A DNA stretch of 64,000 bases, taken from Streptomyces eurocidicus. GTDB lineage: Bacteria > Actinomycetota > Actinomycetes > Streptomycetales > Streptomycetaceae. The stretch is taken from NCBI RefSeq assembly GCF_002891295.1, contig NZ_LGUI01000010.1, positions 62,001-126,000 on the forward strand. Direction: 5' to 3'. Both the position numbers and the translations under genes were made by a program. Under the pieces are notes generated by a model that was not told the DNA's origin, ran no database searches, and saw only the letters and a program-made list of their open reading frames with translations. Positions 41,168-50,266 of the stretch are shown one piece after another; position 1 is the stretch's first letter, and each line of letters starts with the position of its first letter.

Positions 41168-41635
41168 ATGAACGGCTGGGTACCGGCGGCGGCGATCGTC
41201 GTGGTGCTGATCGTCGTGGTGGTCAGACGTCTGAGGGGAGAGCCGCTCAACGCGCGCGACCTGCTGGTCGCGCCGCTGGTCCTCACCGGCATCGGCGTCA
41301 TGTCGGTGATCAAGGCCGACGACGTCACGGGGGCGGACCTGGGGTGGCTGATCCCCGGCGCGGCCCTGGGCGTGGCGCGCGGCGCCACGATCGAGGTCTT
41401 CGAGCGCGGCGGCGTCCTCTGGCAGCGCTACACCGGCAAGTCCTTCGCCGTGGCGGCGGGTTCACTGGTGCTCATGGCGGGCTTCGGCTACGTCGCGGCC
41501 CGGTCGGGGATGCACGCGAGCGCCCGGCCGACGCAGCTGAACATCGGGGTCGGCTTCCTCGGCGAGGCCCTGGTGGTCGCCGTCCGCGGCCTGGCGAGCG
41601 GGATCCCCTTCGCCCCGGAGCGGGGGCGGCGCTGA
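41168..41635 (+). CDS. DUF1453/CcdC-like membrane protein
   Basis: This is a 155-residue integral membrane protein of about four to five helices: AAAIVVVLIVVVVRR at the N-terminus, LLVAPLVLTGIGVMSV, LGWLIPGAALGVARGATIEV and FAVAAGSLVLMAGFGYVA. The pattern fits DUF1453/CcdC-like proteins of unknown role. The ribosome site AAGGGGG overlaps the end of the palindromic operator, so binding of the divergent TetR would block its expression. It is likely the main target of that repressor. Confidence 0.82.
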   Translation: MNGWVPAAAIVVVLIVVVVRRLRGEPLNARDLLVAPLVLTGIGVMSVIKADDVTGADLGWLIPGAALGVARGATIEVFERGGVLWQRYTGKSFAVAAGSLVLMAGFGYVAARSGMHASARPTQLNIGVGFLGEALVVAVRGLASGIPFAPERGRR

Positions 41636-41850
41636 GCCCGCCCGGACATGGCTTGTGGGGGCGCTGTCCGGGCGGGGCCGACGGCCCGCGAACCGCCGCG
41701 AACCGCACGCTACCAGCGGAATACGGCACCGGAATTCCGCTCCGGCGGCCGATGGAGCAAATGAGTGAATGCCCGAAACTTCTGCAAATGGGGTCGAGTT
41801 ACTCAGGTCGCTTCCCTGAGAGGGGCGCTAATCGATCGAAAGGCACAGAC

Positions 41851-42366
41851 GTGCTCAAGAAGGTACTCGCCACGGCCGCCATGACGGCTTCGGCCGTCGG
41901 CACCATCGCCGGCCCCGCGATGGCGATCGGCAACGACAGTGACGTCGCCAACGGCAACGCTTCGAAGACCGGTTACGGCAACACCAAGACCGGCGGTGAG
42001 CAGAGCCCGCAGATGAGCCTGATCCAGGGCACGCTCAACAAGCCGTGCCTCGGCATCGGCAAGATCGAAGCCCAGTCGCTGATCGCGCTGCTGGCCAACA
42101 TCGGCGTCCAGGACGTGCCGGTCCTCAGCTCGCAGCAGCAGCAGCAGTGCACCGACAACTCGACGATCGACGACGGCGACGACCCGCTGTCGCACATCCT
42201 CGACGAGATCCCGGTCATCTCGGGCAACGGCTCGGGCAACCGCGGCACCAGCGCCCACGGCGACGGGTTCGGGCACCACGGCGGCTTCGGCCACCACGAC
42301 GGTGACCACGGGGACCACGGGCACGACGGCGGCTTCGGCCACCACGACGGCGGTCACGGCCACTGA
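41851..42366 (+). CDS. Rodlin-family surface protein with His-rich C-terminal tail
   Basis: Rodlins are secreted proteins that with chaplins form the rodlet layer on aerial hyphae and spores. The start is GTG at 41851 (GAAAGG 8 nt upstream), giving 171 residues. A signal peptide ends near AMA at residue 25. The body has the rodlin signatures SPQMSLIQGTLNKPCLG (Cys66), VQDVPVLSSQQQQQC (Cys100) and DPLSHILD. Residues 131-171 are an extra tail of Gly, His, Asp and Phe with 12 histidines, absent from the RdlA/RdlB I know (about 130 residues). The tail may bind metal or DNA/polymer, or drive self-assembly. A strong terminator follows. Confidence 0.9.
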   Translation: MLKKVLATAAMTASAVGTIAGPAMAIGNDSDVANGNASKTGYGNTKTGGEQSPQMSLIQGTLNKPCLGIGKIEAQSLIALLANIGVQDVPVLSSQQQQQCTDNSTIDDGDDPLSHILDEIPVISGNGSGNRGTSAHGDGFGHHGGFGHHDGDHGDHGHDGGFGHHDGGHGH

Positions 42367-42389
42367 CGACCGGCTCGCGCCGGATCCAC

Positions 42390-42438
42390 GGAATTTCCCC
42401 CTTCCTCGGGTGCACGGGCCCCGAGGAGGGGGGATTCC
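42390..42438 (+). terminator. Strong hairpin terminator after the rodlin gene
   Basis: A near-perfect 14-bp stem (42397-42410 with 42420-42433, one wobble) extended by GGAAT/ATTCC on the outside. Confidence 0.85.
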
Positions 42439-42571
42439 TGTATTTCCGGGTGCGAAGAGGGGGTGGGCCCGGCATTCTCTTCACCCGGGCCGCCGGTCCG
42501 GGCACCCGGCCGGCACCCAGTGGCTACCGACCGGTACGCCGGTTCCGCGCCGGGTCGTATACGATGACGTC

Positions 42572-42646
42572 GTGACCATGCTCGTGAAACGCCGCCACGT
42601 GGACCTCCTCCGCGTCACGAGCATGTCCTGTCGTCGCTTCGGCTGA
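42572..42646 (+). CDS. RRHVDL-type leader peptide (upstream of an oxygenase gene)
   Basis: This is a 24-codon open frame starting GTG at 42572 (or ATG at 42578) with the sequence pattern LVKRRHVDLLRV followed by SMSCRR. This matches the short actinobacterial leader peptides (consensus RRHVDL ... CR) found before sulfur-metabolism and transport operons, where Cys codons are thought to sense cysteine supply by attenuation. A TATACGAT -10-like box at about 42559-42566 lies so close to the GTG that the transcript may be leaderless. A GC hairpin and T-rich tract follow before the oxygenase gene. The peptide itself probably has no function after translation. Confidence 0.75.
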   Translation: MTMLVKRRHVDLLRVTSMSCRRFG

Positions 42647-42660
42647 CCTTCCTCCCGCCG

Positions 42661-42705
42661 GGCCCCCTTCTTCGGGCCGAGGCCGCTCTTCTTTTTGCCT
42701 TCCTG
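42661..42705 (+). terminator. Possible attenuator hairpin
   Basis: GGCCC-CCTTCTTC-GGGCC (42661-42678) is followed by the pyrimidine-rich CTCTTCTTTTTGCC between the leader peptide and the oxygenase gene; it could act as an attenuator. Confidence 0.45.
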
Positions 42706-42818
42706 ATCTTCCTGCCGTTTCCCGGTCACCCGTCCGTCCTTCCGCACACCCTGCGCCGCCGGACGGCCGTCCGGCGCACCGCCGTACGGAACCGGGCCTC
42801 ACAGCTGTGGACACCCTC

Positions 42819-43838
42819 ATGAGCAACCAGCTTCCCGTCCTCGACCTCTCCGCCGCCGACGGTGACCCCGACGCCCGCGCGCGCTTCCGCCAGGACCTCC
42901 ACTCCGCCGCCCGTGACGTGGGCTTCTTCCACCTGACCGGCCACGGTGTCACCGAGGCCGAGACCGAAGACCTGATGCGCACCCTCCGCGCCTTCTTCGC
43001 GCTCCCCGAGGCCGAGCGGCTCGCCGTGAGCAACCTCAACTCGCCCCACTTCCGCGGCTACACCCGCACGGGCGACGAGCGCACGGGCGGCAGCCGCGAC
43101 TGGCGCGACCAGCTCGACATCGGCGCCGAGCGCGCGCCGCACGTGCCCGGCCCGGACGAGCCCGGCTACTGGTGGCTGGAGGGCCCGAACCAGTGGCCGG
43201 ACTCCCTCCCGGAGCTGCGGACGGCCGCCCTGCACTGGATCGACAGGCTCAGCTCGGTCGCCCGGCGCCTGCTGCACGAGCTGCTGGCCGCGATCGGCGC
43301 GCCGGCCGACTTCTACGACGACGCGTTCGCCGAGCGCCCGCACCTGCACCTGAAGCTGGTCCGCTACCCCGGCAGCGCCCCCGACGGCGCCGCCCAGGGC
43401 GTGGGCGCCCACAAGGACTACGGCTTCCTGACCCTGCTGCTCCAGGACGAGGTGGGCGGCCTGCAGGTGGAGGGCCCGGACGGGACGTTCCTGGACGTGC
43501 CCAAGGTGCCCGGCGCGTTCGTGATCAACCTCGGCGAGCTGCTGGAGGTGGCCACCAACGGCTACCTCAAGGCCACCAACCACCGGGTCGTGAGCCCGCC
43601 CGGCGACCGCGAGCGCTACTCCGTGCCGTTCTTCTACAACCCCCGGCTGGACGCCCGTATCGAGCCCGTCCCGTTCGCGCACGCCGACCAGGCCCCGGGC
43701 GTCACCCAGGACTCCACGAACCCGCTGTTCGCGGAGTACGGCCGCAACGAGATCAAGGGATGGCTGCGGGCGCACCCGCAGGTCGCCCGCCGCTACCACG
43801 CGGAGCTGCTGAACGAGGGCGTGGGAGCGGCCCGCTGA
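42819..43838 (+). CDS. Isopenicillin N synthase-family 2-oxoglutarate/Fe(II) oxygenase
   Basis: This is a non-haem iron dioxygenase of about 339 residues. The N-terminal DIOX_N-type region (LPVLDLSAAD, ARDVGFFHLTGHGV, LPEAERLAV, FRGYTR) is followed by the catalytic jelly roll with iron ligands His and Asp in GAHKDYGFLTLLLQD and the distal His in TNHRVVS, and the co-substrate Arg-x-Ser in RYSVPFF. It hydroxylates or oxidises an unknown small molecule; nothing ties it to beta-lactam synthesis. ATG 42819 is preferred over GTG 42807, both with weak ribosome sites. It is preceded by a leader peptide and a possible attenuator, suggesting control by amino-acid supply. Confidence 0.88.
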   Translation: MSNQLPVLDLSAADGDPDARARFRQDLHSAARDVGFFHLTGHGVTEAETEDLMRTLRAFFALPEAERLAVSNLNSPHFRGYTRTGDERTGGSRDWRDQLDIGAERAPHVPGPDEPGYWWLEGPNQWPDSLPELRTAALHWIDRLSSVARRLLHELLAAIGAPADFYDDAFAERPHLHLKLVRYPGSAPDGAAQGVGAHKDYGFLTLLLQDEVGGLQVEGPDGTFLDVPKVPGAFVINLGELLEVATNGYLKATNHRVVSPPGDRERYSVPFFYNPRLDARIEPVPFAHADQAPGVTQDSTNPLFAEYGRNEIKGWLRAHPQVARRYHAELLNEGVGAAR

Positions 43839-43931
43839 AACCCCGGGGCTCCGGCCCGGACGCCGGGAACCGGTGACGGGCGGCAGGGCCACGGCCCTCC
43901 GCCCGCCGGCACCGCCGGTGTCCGCCGACGG

Positions 43932-44168
43932 CTACGTCAGGTCGAACTCCCCTTCGCGCGCGCCGAGTACGAACGCGCGCCACTCCGCCGGGGTGAACAC
44001 CAGCGCCGGGCGGTCCGGCCGGCGGCCGTGCCGCATCGCGATGAAGCCTTCGACGAAGGCGATCTGGACGTCGCCGAGTCCCTGCGTACCGGACTGCCAG
44101 GCGGCGTTCGCGAGGTCGAGGTCGTGCGCCGGCCCGCCCGCCGGCCGTTCAGTCGTGCTCTCCGTCAC
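43932..44168 (-). CDS. DUF397 domain protein
   Basis: This is a 78-residue protein with the DUF397 pattern (DLANAAWQSG near the N-terminus, FTPAEWRAFVLGAREGEFD at the C-terminus). In streptomycetes DUF397 proteins usually sit beside an XRE regulator as a small partner; here no such regulator is adjacent, so it is an orphan. The start ATG lies at 44168 with a purine-rich GGGAGGAGC upstream. Confidence 0.85.
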   Translation of the reverse strand: MTESTTERPAGGPAHDLDLANAAWQSGTQGLGDVQIAFVEGFIAMRHGRRPDRPALVFTPAEWRAFVLGAREGEFDLT

Positions 44169-44220
44169 GTCCGTAGCTCCTCCCGGTCGTCGTCCCGGCC
44201 CACCCTAGCGAGCACGGGCG

Positions 44221-44283
44221 GTGCCGGACAGGCCGCGTCGCACTCCGTCAGCCGGGTGCCGGACAGGCCGCGTCACACCCCCG

Positions 44284-44291
<8 letters not shown>
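44221..44291. repeat. 35-36-bp tandem duplication at a gene end
   Basis: Two copies (44221-44255 and 44256-44291) share GTGCCGGACAGGCCGCGTC and CCGTCAGCCGG; the second copy contains the stop of the downstream thiolase-like gene. Confidence 0.8.
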
Positions 44292-45449
<1,158 letters not shown>

Positions 45450-45453
<4 letters not shown>

Positions 45454-46541
45454 GGCCTCTCCTCCCTTTCCGGCCCTTCCAGCACCGCGACGAGGTTCTG
45501 CTGGAGACACGGGCCCGAGGTCGCGTGGGCGAGGGCCCGGCCGGACTCGCCCCGGTGGATGCGGGCCGCCGCCTCGCCGAGCCGGATCAGACCGGCGGCC
45601 ATGACGGGGTTCGCGGCCAGGGGGCCGCCGGAGGGGTTGACGGCCACGCCGTCGGCCAGCCGCAGCGCCTTGCGCAGGACGACCTCCTGGGAGGTGAAGG
45701 GCGCGTGGAGTTCGGCGGTGTCGGCGGGGGCGTCGAAGGCTCCGGCGCGCTCGGCGGCGAGGCGGGTGGAGACGGAGTCCGTGAGGTCCCGCACGCCGAG
45801 CGCGTGGGGTTCGGCACGGTGGTCCATGCCGCGTATCCAGGCGGGCCGGGCGCACCTGCGGCGGGCGTCGTCCCCGGCGGCGAGGACGACGGCGGCGGCC
45901 CCGTCGCCGACGGGCGGGCAGTCGCCGGTGCGCAGCGGCCGGACGACGTAGTCGCCCGCCGGCACCGGGCCGCGCAGCTGGGCGTACGGATTGGTCGCGG
46001 CGGCGGCGCGGCTGCGGACGGCGATGCGGGCGAGGGCGGCCTCGTCGGTCTCCCCGGCGTCGATGAGCGCCTGCGCCTGGAGGGCGGCGAGGGCGACGGG
46101 GTCCGGCCACAGGGGTGCGGTGCAGTAGGGGTCCAGCTGGCGGGTGAGGACATCGCGGAGCTCGCCGGACGAGGAGGTGCCATGGGCGTAGACGAGGGCG
46201 GTGTCGGCCTCGCCGGTGAGGAGCTTCACCCATGCCTCGTAGAGCGCCCAGGCCCCGTCCATCTCCACATGGGACTCCGCGACGGGCGGCCAGGCGCCGA
46301 CCGTGTCGAGGGCCATGGTGAAGGAGAAGGGCCGGCCGGCGAGGTAGTCGCTCGACCCGGAGCAGGTGAAGCCGGCCTCGCCCGGGCGCAGTCCGGCCTG
46401 GTCGAGGGCCTCGCGCAGGACGGGCAGCAGCATCTCGGGCTCGGACAGCTCCGGGGTGGCGCGGCGGTGCCGGGTCTGGGCGAAGGCGACGATCGCGATC
46501 TCGCGGGCGCCGGGCGGGCCGGGCCGCCCGGGCCGGGTCAC
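45450..46541 (-). CDS. Thiolase-family protein
   Basis: This is a 363-residue thiolase-fold protein paired with the one downstream. It begins REIAIVAFAQTRH and retains a Cys in GFTCSGSSDYL at the position of the active-site nucleophile, with VNPSGG and HATSGPCLQQN near the C-terminus; the classic CxG C-terminal motif is altered. It may cleave a 3-ketoacyl-CoA, or be a structural partner of the following thiolase-like protein. The start is GTG at 46541, overlapping the DUF35 gene by 4 bp. The tight coupling suggests one enzyme complex with both neighbours. Confidence 0.82.
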
Positions 46542-47491
46542 AGCAGTTCCTTGTAGGTGTCGTAGGCGGCGTCGGGCTCGCCGGTGGGACGGTAGTGGTC
46601 GGGGTGGCGGGCGTCGCCGGTCCATACGGGTTCGACGCGCAGTCCCATGCGCACCTGGTCGCAGGGGATGCCGGCGATACGGCCGTGGAGGGCGAGGCCG
46701 GCGCCGTCCAGGGCGATGTGGGCGTAGACATAGGGCACGTCGATGGTGAGGTTCCTGGCCTTGATGTTGACGACGCAGAAGGTGGTGACGGTGCCCCGGG
46801 GGCCGACCTCGACCTGTTCCCCGGTGGCGACGGCACAGGTGGGGCACGCGCCGCGGGGCGGTACGTAGACCTTGTGACAGGACGGGCAGCGTTCGCCGGT
46901 GATCCTGCGGTCGGCGAGGGCCGCCAGATGGCGGCCGAGGGCGCGGCCGGGGGTATAGGTGTAGTCGAGGCGGGCGGGGGTGGTGAGGATGGTGACGGGG
47001 TCGGGGAAGACGCCATCGTGCGGGACGGCCGGGCCGGCGGGTGCGTCGGTGCCGGGCGGGCAGGGTTCGAAGCAGGCGATGTCGGTGATCGCTCCGGTGC
47101 GCCGCGCCGCCCAGCGGACGCGCACCCGCAGGCCGGTGCGCACGGCCTCGGGCCCGGGGGCGTCGAGGGCGTGGAGGAGGGCGGTGTCGGCGCCGTCGAG
47201 GCGGACGAGTACCCAGGCGAAGGGAGTGGCCAGCGGCTGGCCCCGGCGTGGCGCGGGGTTCCAGGCCCAGGTGGTGACGGTGCCGGTGGCGGCGGTCCGG
47301 ACGAGTGCGTGGAGGTCCTCGCCGGTGACCGGGTCGTATTCGGCGGGTGGGACGAGGACGCGGCCGTCGCGGGTGCGGATGCCGAGGACGACGCGCTCGC
47401 GCAGGCCGGTGAGGAAGGCGCTCAGCACGGGGCCGAGGGAGCGGGTGAAGGGGAATTCGACGACCAGGGGGGCGGTGAGGACGTCCGGCAC
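46538..47491 (-). CDS. Double DUF35 (OB-fold/rubredoxin-like zinc ribbon) acyl-CoA-associated protein
   Basis: This is a 317-residue protein containing two copies of the DUF35 OB-fold. Only the second (about residues 175-317) has the zinc ribbon, with Cys202, Cys205, Cys216 and Cys219 (CPSC and CPTC). The first copy (about 10-140) lacks it. DUF35 proteins bind acyl-CoA thioesters and partner thiolase-like enzymes, for instance ChsH2-Ltp2 in steroid degradation. It is coupled by a 4-bp overlap to two thiolase-like genes, which fits one DUF35 domain per thiolase-like subunit. The substrate is unknown. Confidence 0.83.
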   Translation of the reverse strand: MPDVLTAPLVVEFPFTRSLGPVLSAFLTGLRERVVLGIRTRDGRVLVPPAEYDPVTGEDLHALVRTAATGTVTTWAWNPAPRRGQPLATPFAWVLVRLDGADTALLHALDAPGPEAVRTGLRVRVRWAARRTGAITDIACFEPCPPGTDAPAGPAVPHDGVFPDPVTILTTPARLDYTYTPGRALGRHLAALADRRITGERCPSCHKVYVPPRGACPTCAVATGEQVEVGPRGTVTTFCVVNIKARNLTIDVPYVYAHIALDGAGLALHGRIAGIPCDQVRMGLRVEPVWTGDARHPDHYRPTGEPDAAYDTYKELL

Positions 47492-47509
47492 GGCGGGTCT
47501 CTCCCTCGG

Positions 47510-48328
47510 TCAGGCGCGGCGGAAGACGGGCGGTCGTTTCTCGGCGAAGGCGCGGGTGCCCTCCTGGGCGTCGGCGGTGCGGAACAGGGGCATCCCGCGT
47601 TCGAGTTCGAGGGCGAGGCCCTCGGCCTCGGTGAGGCCGGCGGTGTCGTAGGCGCACGCCTTGACGGCCTCGACGGCGAGCGGGCCGTTGGCGTTGACGA
47701 GCTCGGCGGTCTCCAGGGCGCGGTCGAGGGCGGTGCCGTCGGGTACGACGTGGCCGACGAGGCCGATGCGTTCGGCCTCACGGGCGGTGTACGGGCGTCC
47801 GGTGAGCAGCATTTCGAGGGCGTGGGTGCGGGGGATCTGGCGGGTGAGGCGGACGGTGGAGCCGCCGACGGGGAAGAGGCCGCGCCGCACCTCGAAGAGG
47901 CCGAACACGGCGCTCTCGCCGGCGACGCGGAGGTCGGTGCCCTGGAGGAGCTCCGTGCCACCGGCGACACAGGGGCCCTCGACGGCGGCGATCACGGGCT
48001 TACGGGGCCGGTGGTGGCGGAGCATGGCCTTCCAGTGCAGGTCGGGGTCGGCGGCGAAGCGCTCCCGGTAGGGGTCCCCGGCCGCCGGGCGGCCGTCCCC
48101 GGGCCGGGCGGCGGCCAGGGCCTTGAGGTCCATGCCGGAGCAGAAGGCGCCGCCGGCGCCGGTGAGCACGATGGACCGGATCGCGTCGTCCTCGTCGGCC
48201 TCGGCCCAGCCGTCGTGGAGCCCGACGAGCATCGGGAGCGAGAGGGCGTTCCTCGCCTCCGGCCGGTTCAGGGTGAGCACGAGCGTGGCTCCGGCGCGCT
48301 CCACTGTGAGGTGTTCGGTGCCGCCCAT
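47510..48328 (-). CDS. Enoyl-CoA hydratase/isomerase (crotonase)
   Basis: This is a 272-residue crotonase-fold enzyme that hydrates or isomerises enoyl-CoA esters. The oxyanion-hole segments GGAFCSGMDLKAL and VAGGTELLQGTDLRVA are present, and a Glu is found in VAGGTELLQ and FGLFEVRRG. The start is ATG 48328 with GGGAGGA 6 nt upstream. It is the first gene of the minus-strand operon with the DUF35 and thiolase-like genes and diverges from an acyl-CoA ligase; a palindrome lies in the shared promoter region. Confidence 0.88.
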   Translation of the reverse strand: MGGTEHLTVERAGATLVLTLNRPEARNALSLPMLVGLHDGWAEADEDDAIRSIVLTGAGGAFCSGMDLKALAAARPGDGRPAAGDPYRERFAADPDLHWKAMLRHHRPRKPVIAAVEGPCVAGGTELLQGTDLRVAGESAVFGLFEVRRGLFPVGGSTVRLTRQIPRTHALEMLLTGRPYTAREAERIGLVGHVVPDGTALDRALETAELVNANGPLAVEAVKACAYDTAGLTEAEGLALELERGMPLFRTADAQEGTRAFAEKRPPVFRRA

Positions 48329-48402
48329 GGGGGTCCTCCCGTCGTCGGACCCCCACAGGGTGCAGGAGGCGCGGCCGCGGTTCAAGGGATTCCCGGCAGT
48401 TT

Positions 48403-48419
48403 TCTGACTGTCCGTCAGA
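48403..48419. promoter_or_regulatory. Inverted repeat, TetR-type operator candidate
   Basis: TCTGAC-TGTCC-GTCAGA is a perfect 6-bp inverted repeat with 5-bp spacer in the A+T-richer part of the divergent promoter between the crotonase operon and the acyl-CoA ligase gene. Confidence 0.6.
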
Positions 48420-48473
48420 TTCTTTGAGTGCGGGGGCTTCCCAGCCCCACGGGGCGGCGCTACTAATGTCGCC

Positions 48474-50090
48474 GTGGACTACAACCTCGCGGATCTGTTC
48501 GAGTCCGTCGTCGACGCCGTGCCCGGCCGGGAGGCACTCGTCCACCTCGACCACCCGGGCGACGGCGCCGAGCACAGACTCACGTACGCCGGGCTGGACG
48601 AGGCGGCGAACCGGCTGGCCCATCACCTCCGGGACAGCGGCGTCCGGCCGGGCGAGCACGTCGGGCTGCACCTCTACAACGGCGTCGGCTACCTCCAGGC
48701 ACTGTGGGCCTGCCTGAAGATCCGCGCGGTGCCGGTGAACGTCAACTACCGCTATGTGGCGGGCGAGCTGGCCTATCTCTACCGGGACGCCGGGCTGACG
48801 GCGCTGGTCTTCGACGGCGAGTTCACCGGGCGGGTGGCCGCGGCCCTGCCCGGGGCGCCGACGCTGCGCCACCTCGTACGGGCCGGGGCCCCGCCCGCGG
48901 GCGCGCCCGAACCCGCCGTCGCGCCCGTACCGCTGGACGAGGCCGAGGCGTCCGGGGCGCCCTGGCGCGACTTCGGCCCCCGTTCGGGCGACGACCGGTT
49001 CATCGTCTACACCGGCGGCACCACCGGCATGCCCAAGGGGGTGCTGTGGCGGCAGGAGGACCTGTTCTTCGCCGGGCTCGGCGGGGGCGCCCCGACCGGA
49101 GAACCGGTGAAGCACCCCGGTGAACTGGCGGAACGGGTGGCGGCCGGCGGCGAGGGGCTCGTCTTCCTGCCCGCCGCGCCGCTGATGCACGGCACGTCCA
49201 CACTGACGGCCCTCATCGCCTTCGGCTTCGGCCAGAAGGTCGTACTCCACCGCAAGTTCGTGCCCGCCGAGGTGCTGCGCACCGTCGCGAAGGAGCGGGT
49301 CACCAGCGTGTCGCTGGTCGGCGACGCGATGCTGCGGCCGCTGGTCGACGCGCTGGCGGGGCCGCTGCGGGGGACGGACTGCTCGTCGCTGCTCACCGTC
49401 AGCAGCTCGGGGGCGATCCTCTCGGACGCGGTGCGGGAGGAGTTCACGGCGCTGCTTCCGGGGGTGGCCCTGCTGAACAACTTCGGGTCGTCGGAGTCCG
49501 GTTTCAACGGCACCGCCACCGAGGACCGCGGCCGGGGCTTCCGGCTGCGCGTCAACGGCCGTACGGCCGTGGTCGACCCGGTCACCCACGAGCCCGTCCC
49601 GCCCGGCACGCCCGGCCGGGTGGCCCAGCGCGGCCACGTCCCCCTCGGCTACCACAACGACCCCGCGAAGACCGCCGAGACCTTCTTCCGGCTGCGCGGC
49701 GAGCGGTGGGTGCTGCTCGGGGACATGGCGACGGTCGACGCCGAGGGAGTCGTCACGGTCCTCGGCCGGGGCTCGCAGTGCATCAACACCGGCGGCGAGA
49801 AGGTGTACCCGGAGGAGGTCGAACAGGCGCTCAAGGCACACCCCGACGTCTACGACGCCCTGGTCACCGGCGTCCCCGACCCGCGCTGGGGCCAGCGGGT
49901 GACCGCCGTCGTCCAGCCCCGCGAGGGCACCCCTCCCCCGTCCCCCGAAGCCCTCCGGGCGCACTGCCGCGACCGCCTCGCGGGCTACAAGGTGCCGCGC
50001 GGCGTCGTCTACACGGACCGCGTCCGCCGTTCGCCGAGCGGGAAGGCGGACTACCGCTGGGCGAAGGAGGTGGCGGAGGGCGGAGGCTGA
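48474..50090 (+). CDS. Acyl-CoA synthetase (class I adenylate-forming)
   Basis: This is a 538-residue ATP-dependent acyl-CoA ligase. It carries the AMP-binding motif YTGGTTGMPKG near residue 180, NNFGSSESGF for the adenine pocket, VLLGDMATVDAEG for ribose binding, and the C-terminal Lys in SPSGKADYRW. It would activate a fatty or other carboxylic acid for the divergent beta-oxidation-like operon. The start is GTG at 48474. The promoter region carries an inverted repeat. The substrate class cannot be read from sequence; FadD3/FadD17/steroid-side-chain ligases are plausible relatives. Confidence 0.9.
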   Translation: MDYNLADLFESVVDAVPGREALVHLDHPGDGAEHRLTYAGLDEAANRLAHHLRDSGVRPGEHVGLHLYNGVGYLQALWACLKIRAVPVNVNYRYVAGELAYLYRDAGLTALVFDGEFTGRVAAALPGAPTLRHLVRAGAPPAGAPEPAVAPVPLDEAEASGAPWRDFGPRSGDDRFIVYTGGTTGMPKGVLWRQEDLFFAGLGGGAPTGEPVKHPGELAERVAAGGEGLVFLPAAPLMHGTSTLTALIAFGFGQKVVLHRKFVPAEVLRTVAKERVTSVSLVGDAMLRPLVDALAGPLRGTDCSSLLTVSSSGAILSDAVREEFTALLPGVALLNNFGSSESGFNGTATEDRGRGFRLRVNGRTAVVDPVTHEPVPPGTPGRVAQRGHVPLGYHNDPAKTAETFFRLRGERWVLLGDMATVDAEGVVTVLGRGSQCINTGGEKVYPEEVEQALKAHPDVYDALVTGVPDPRWGQRVTAVVQPREGTPPPSPEALRAHCRDRLAGYKVPRGVVYTDRVRRSPSGKADYRWAKEVAEGGG

Positions 50091-50230
50091 CGCGGCGAGG
50101 GCTGACGCGGCGGGGTCCGGTCCTCGGCGGCCGGGCGGGCGCGCCCGCCCCGCATGCGGAACTCCCCGCTCGGGGGAAGCTCCCCCCGAACCTCTTGACG
50201 TGCGCTTCCCACCGCCGGTTACCATCGGGA

Positions 50231-50252
50231 ATCTACCGAACGATCGGTCGGC
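50231..50252. promoter_or_regulatory. PaaR-like operator upstream of paaK
   Basis: The core ACCGAACGATCGGT (50235-50248) matches the pattern ACCG-N2-CG-N2-CGGT described for the phenylacetate repressor PaaR in Corynebacterium. It lies 15-36 bp before the ATG of the phenylacetate-CoA ligase gene, a position suited to repression. Other TetR proteins of acyl-CoA metabolism bind similar sites. Confidence 0.6.
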
Positions 50253-50266
50253 AGAGGGTGGTGGCG

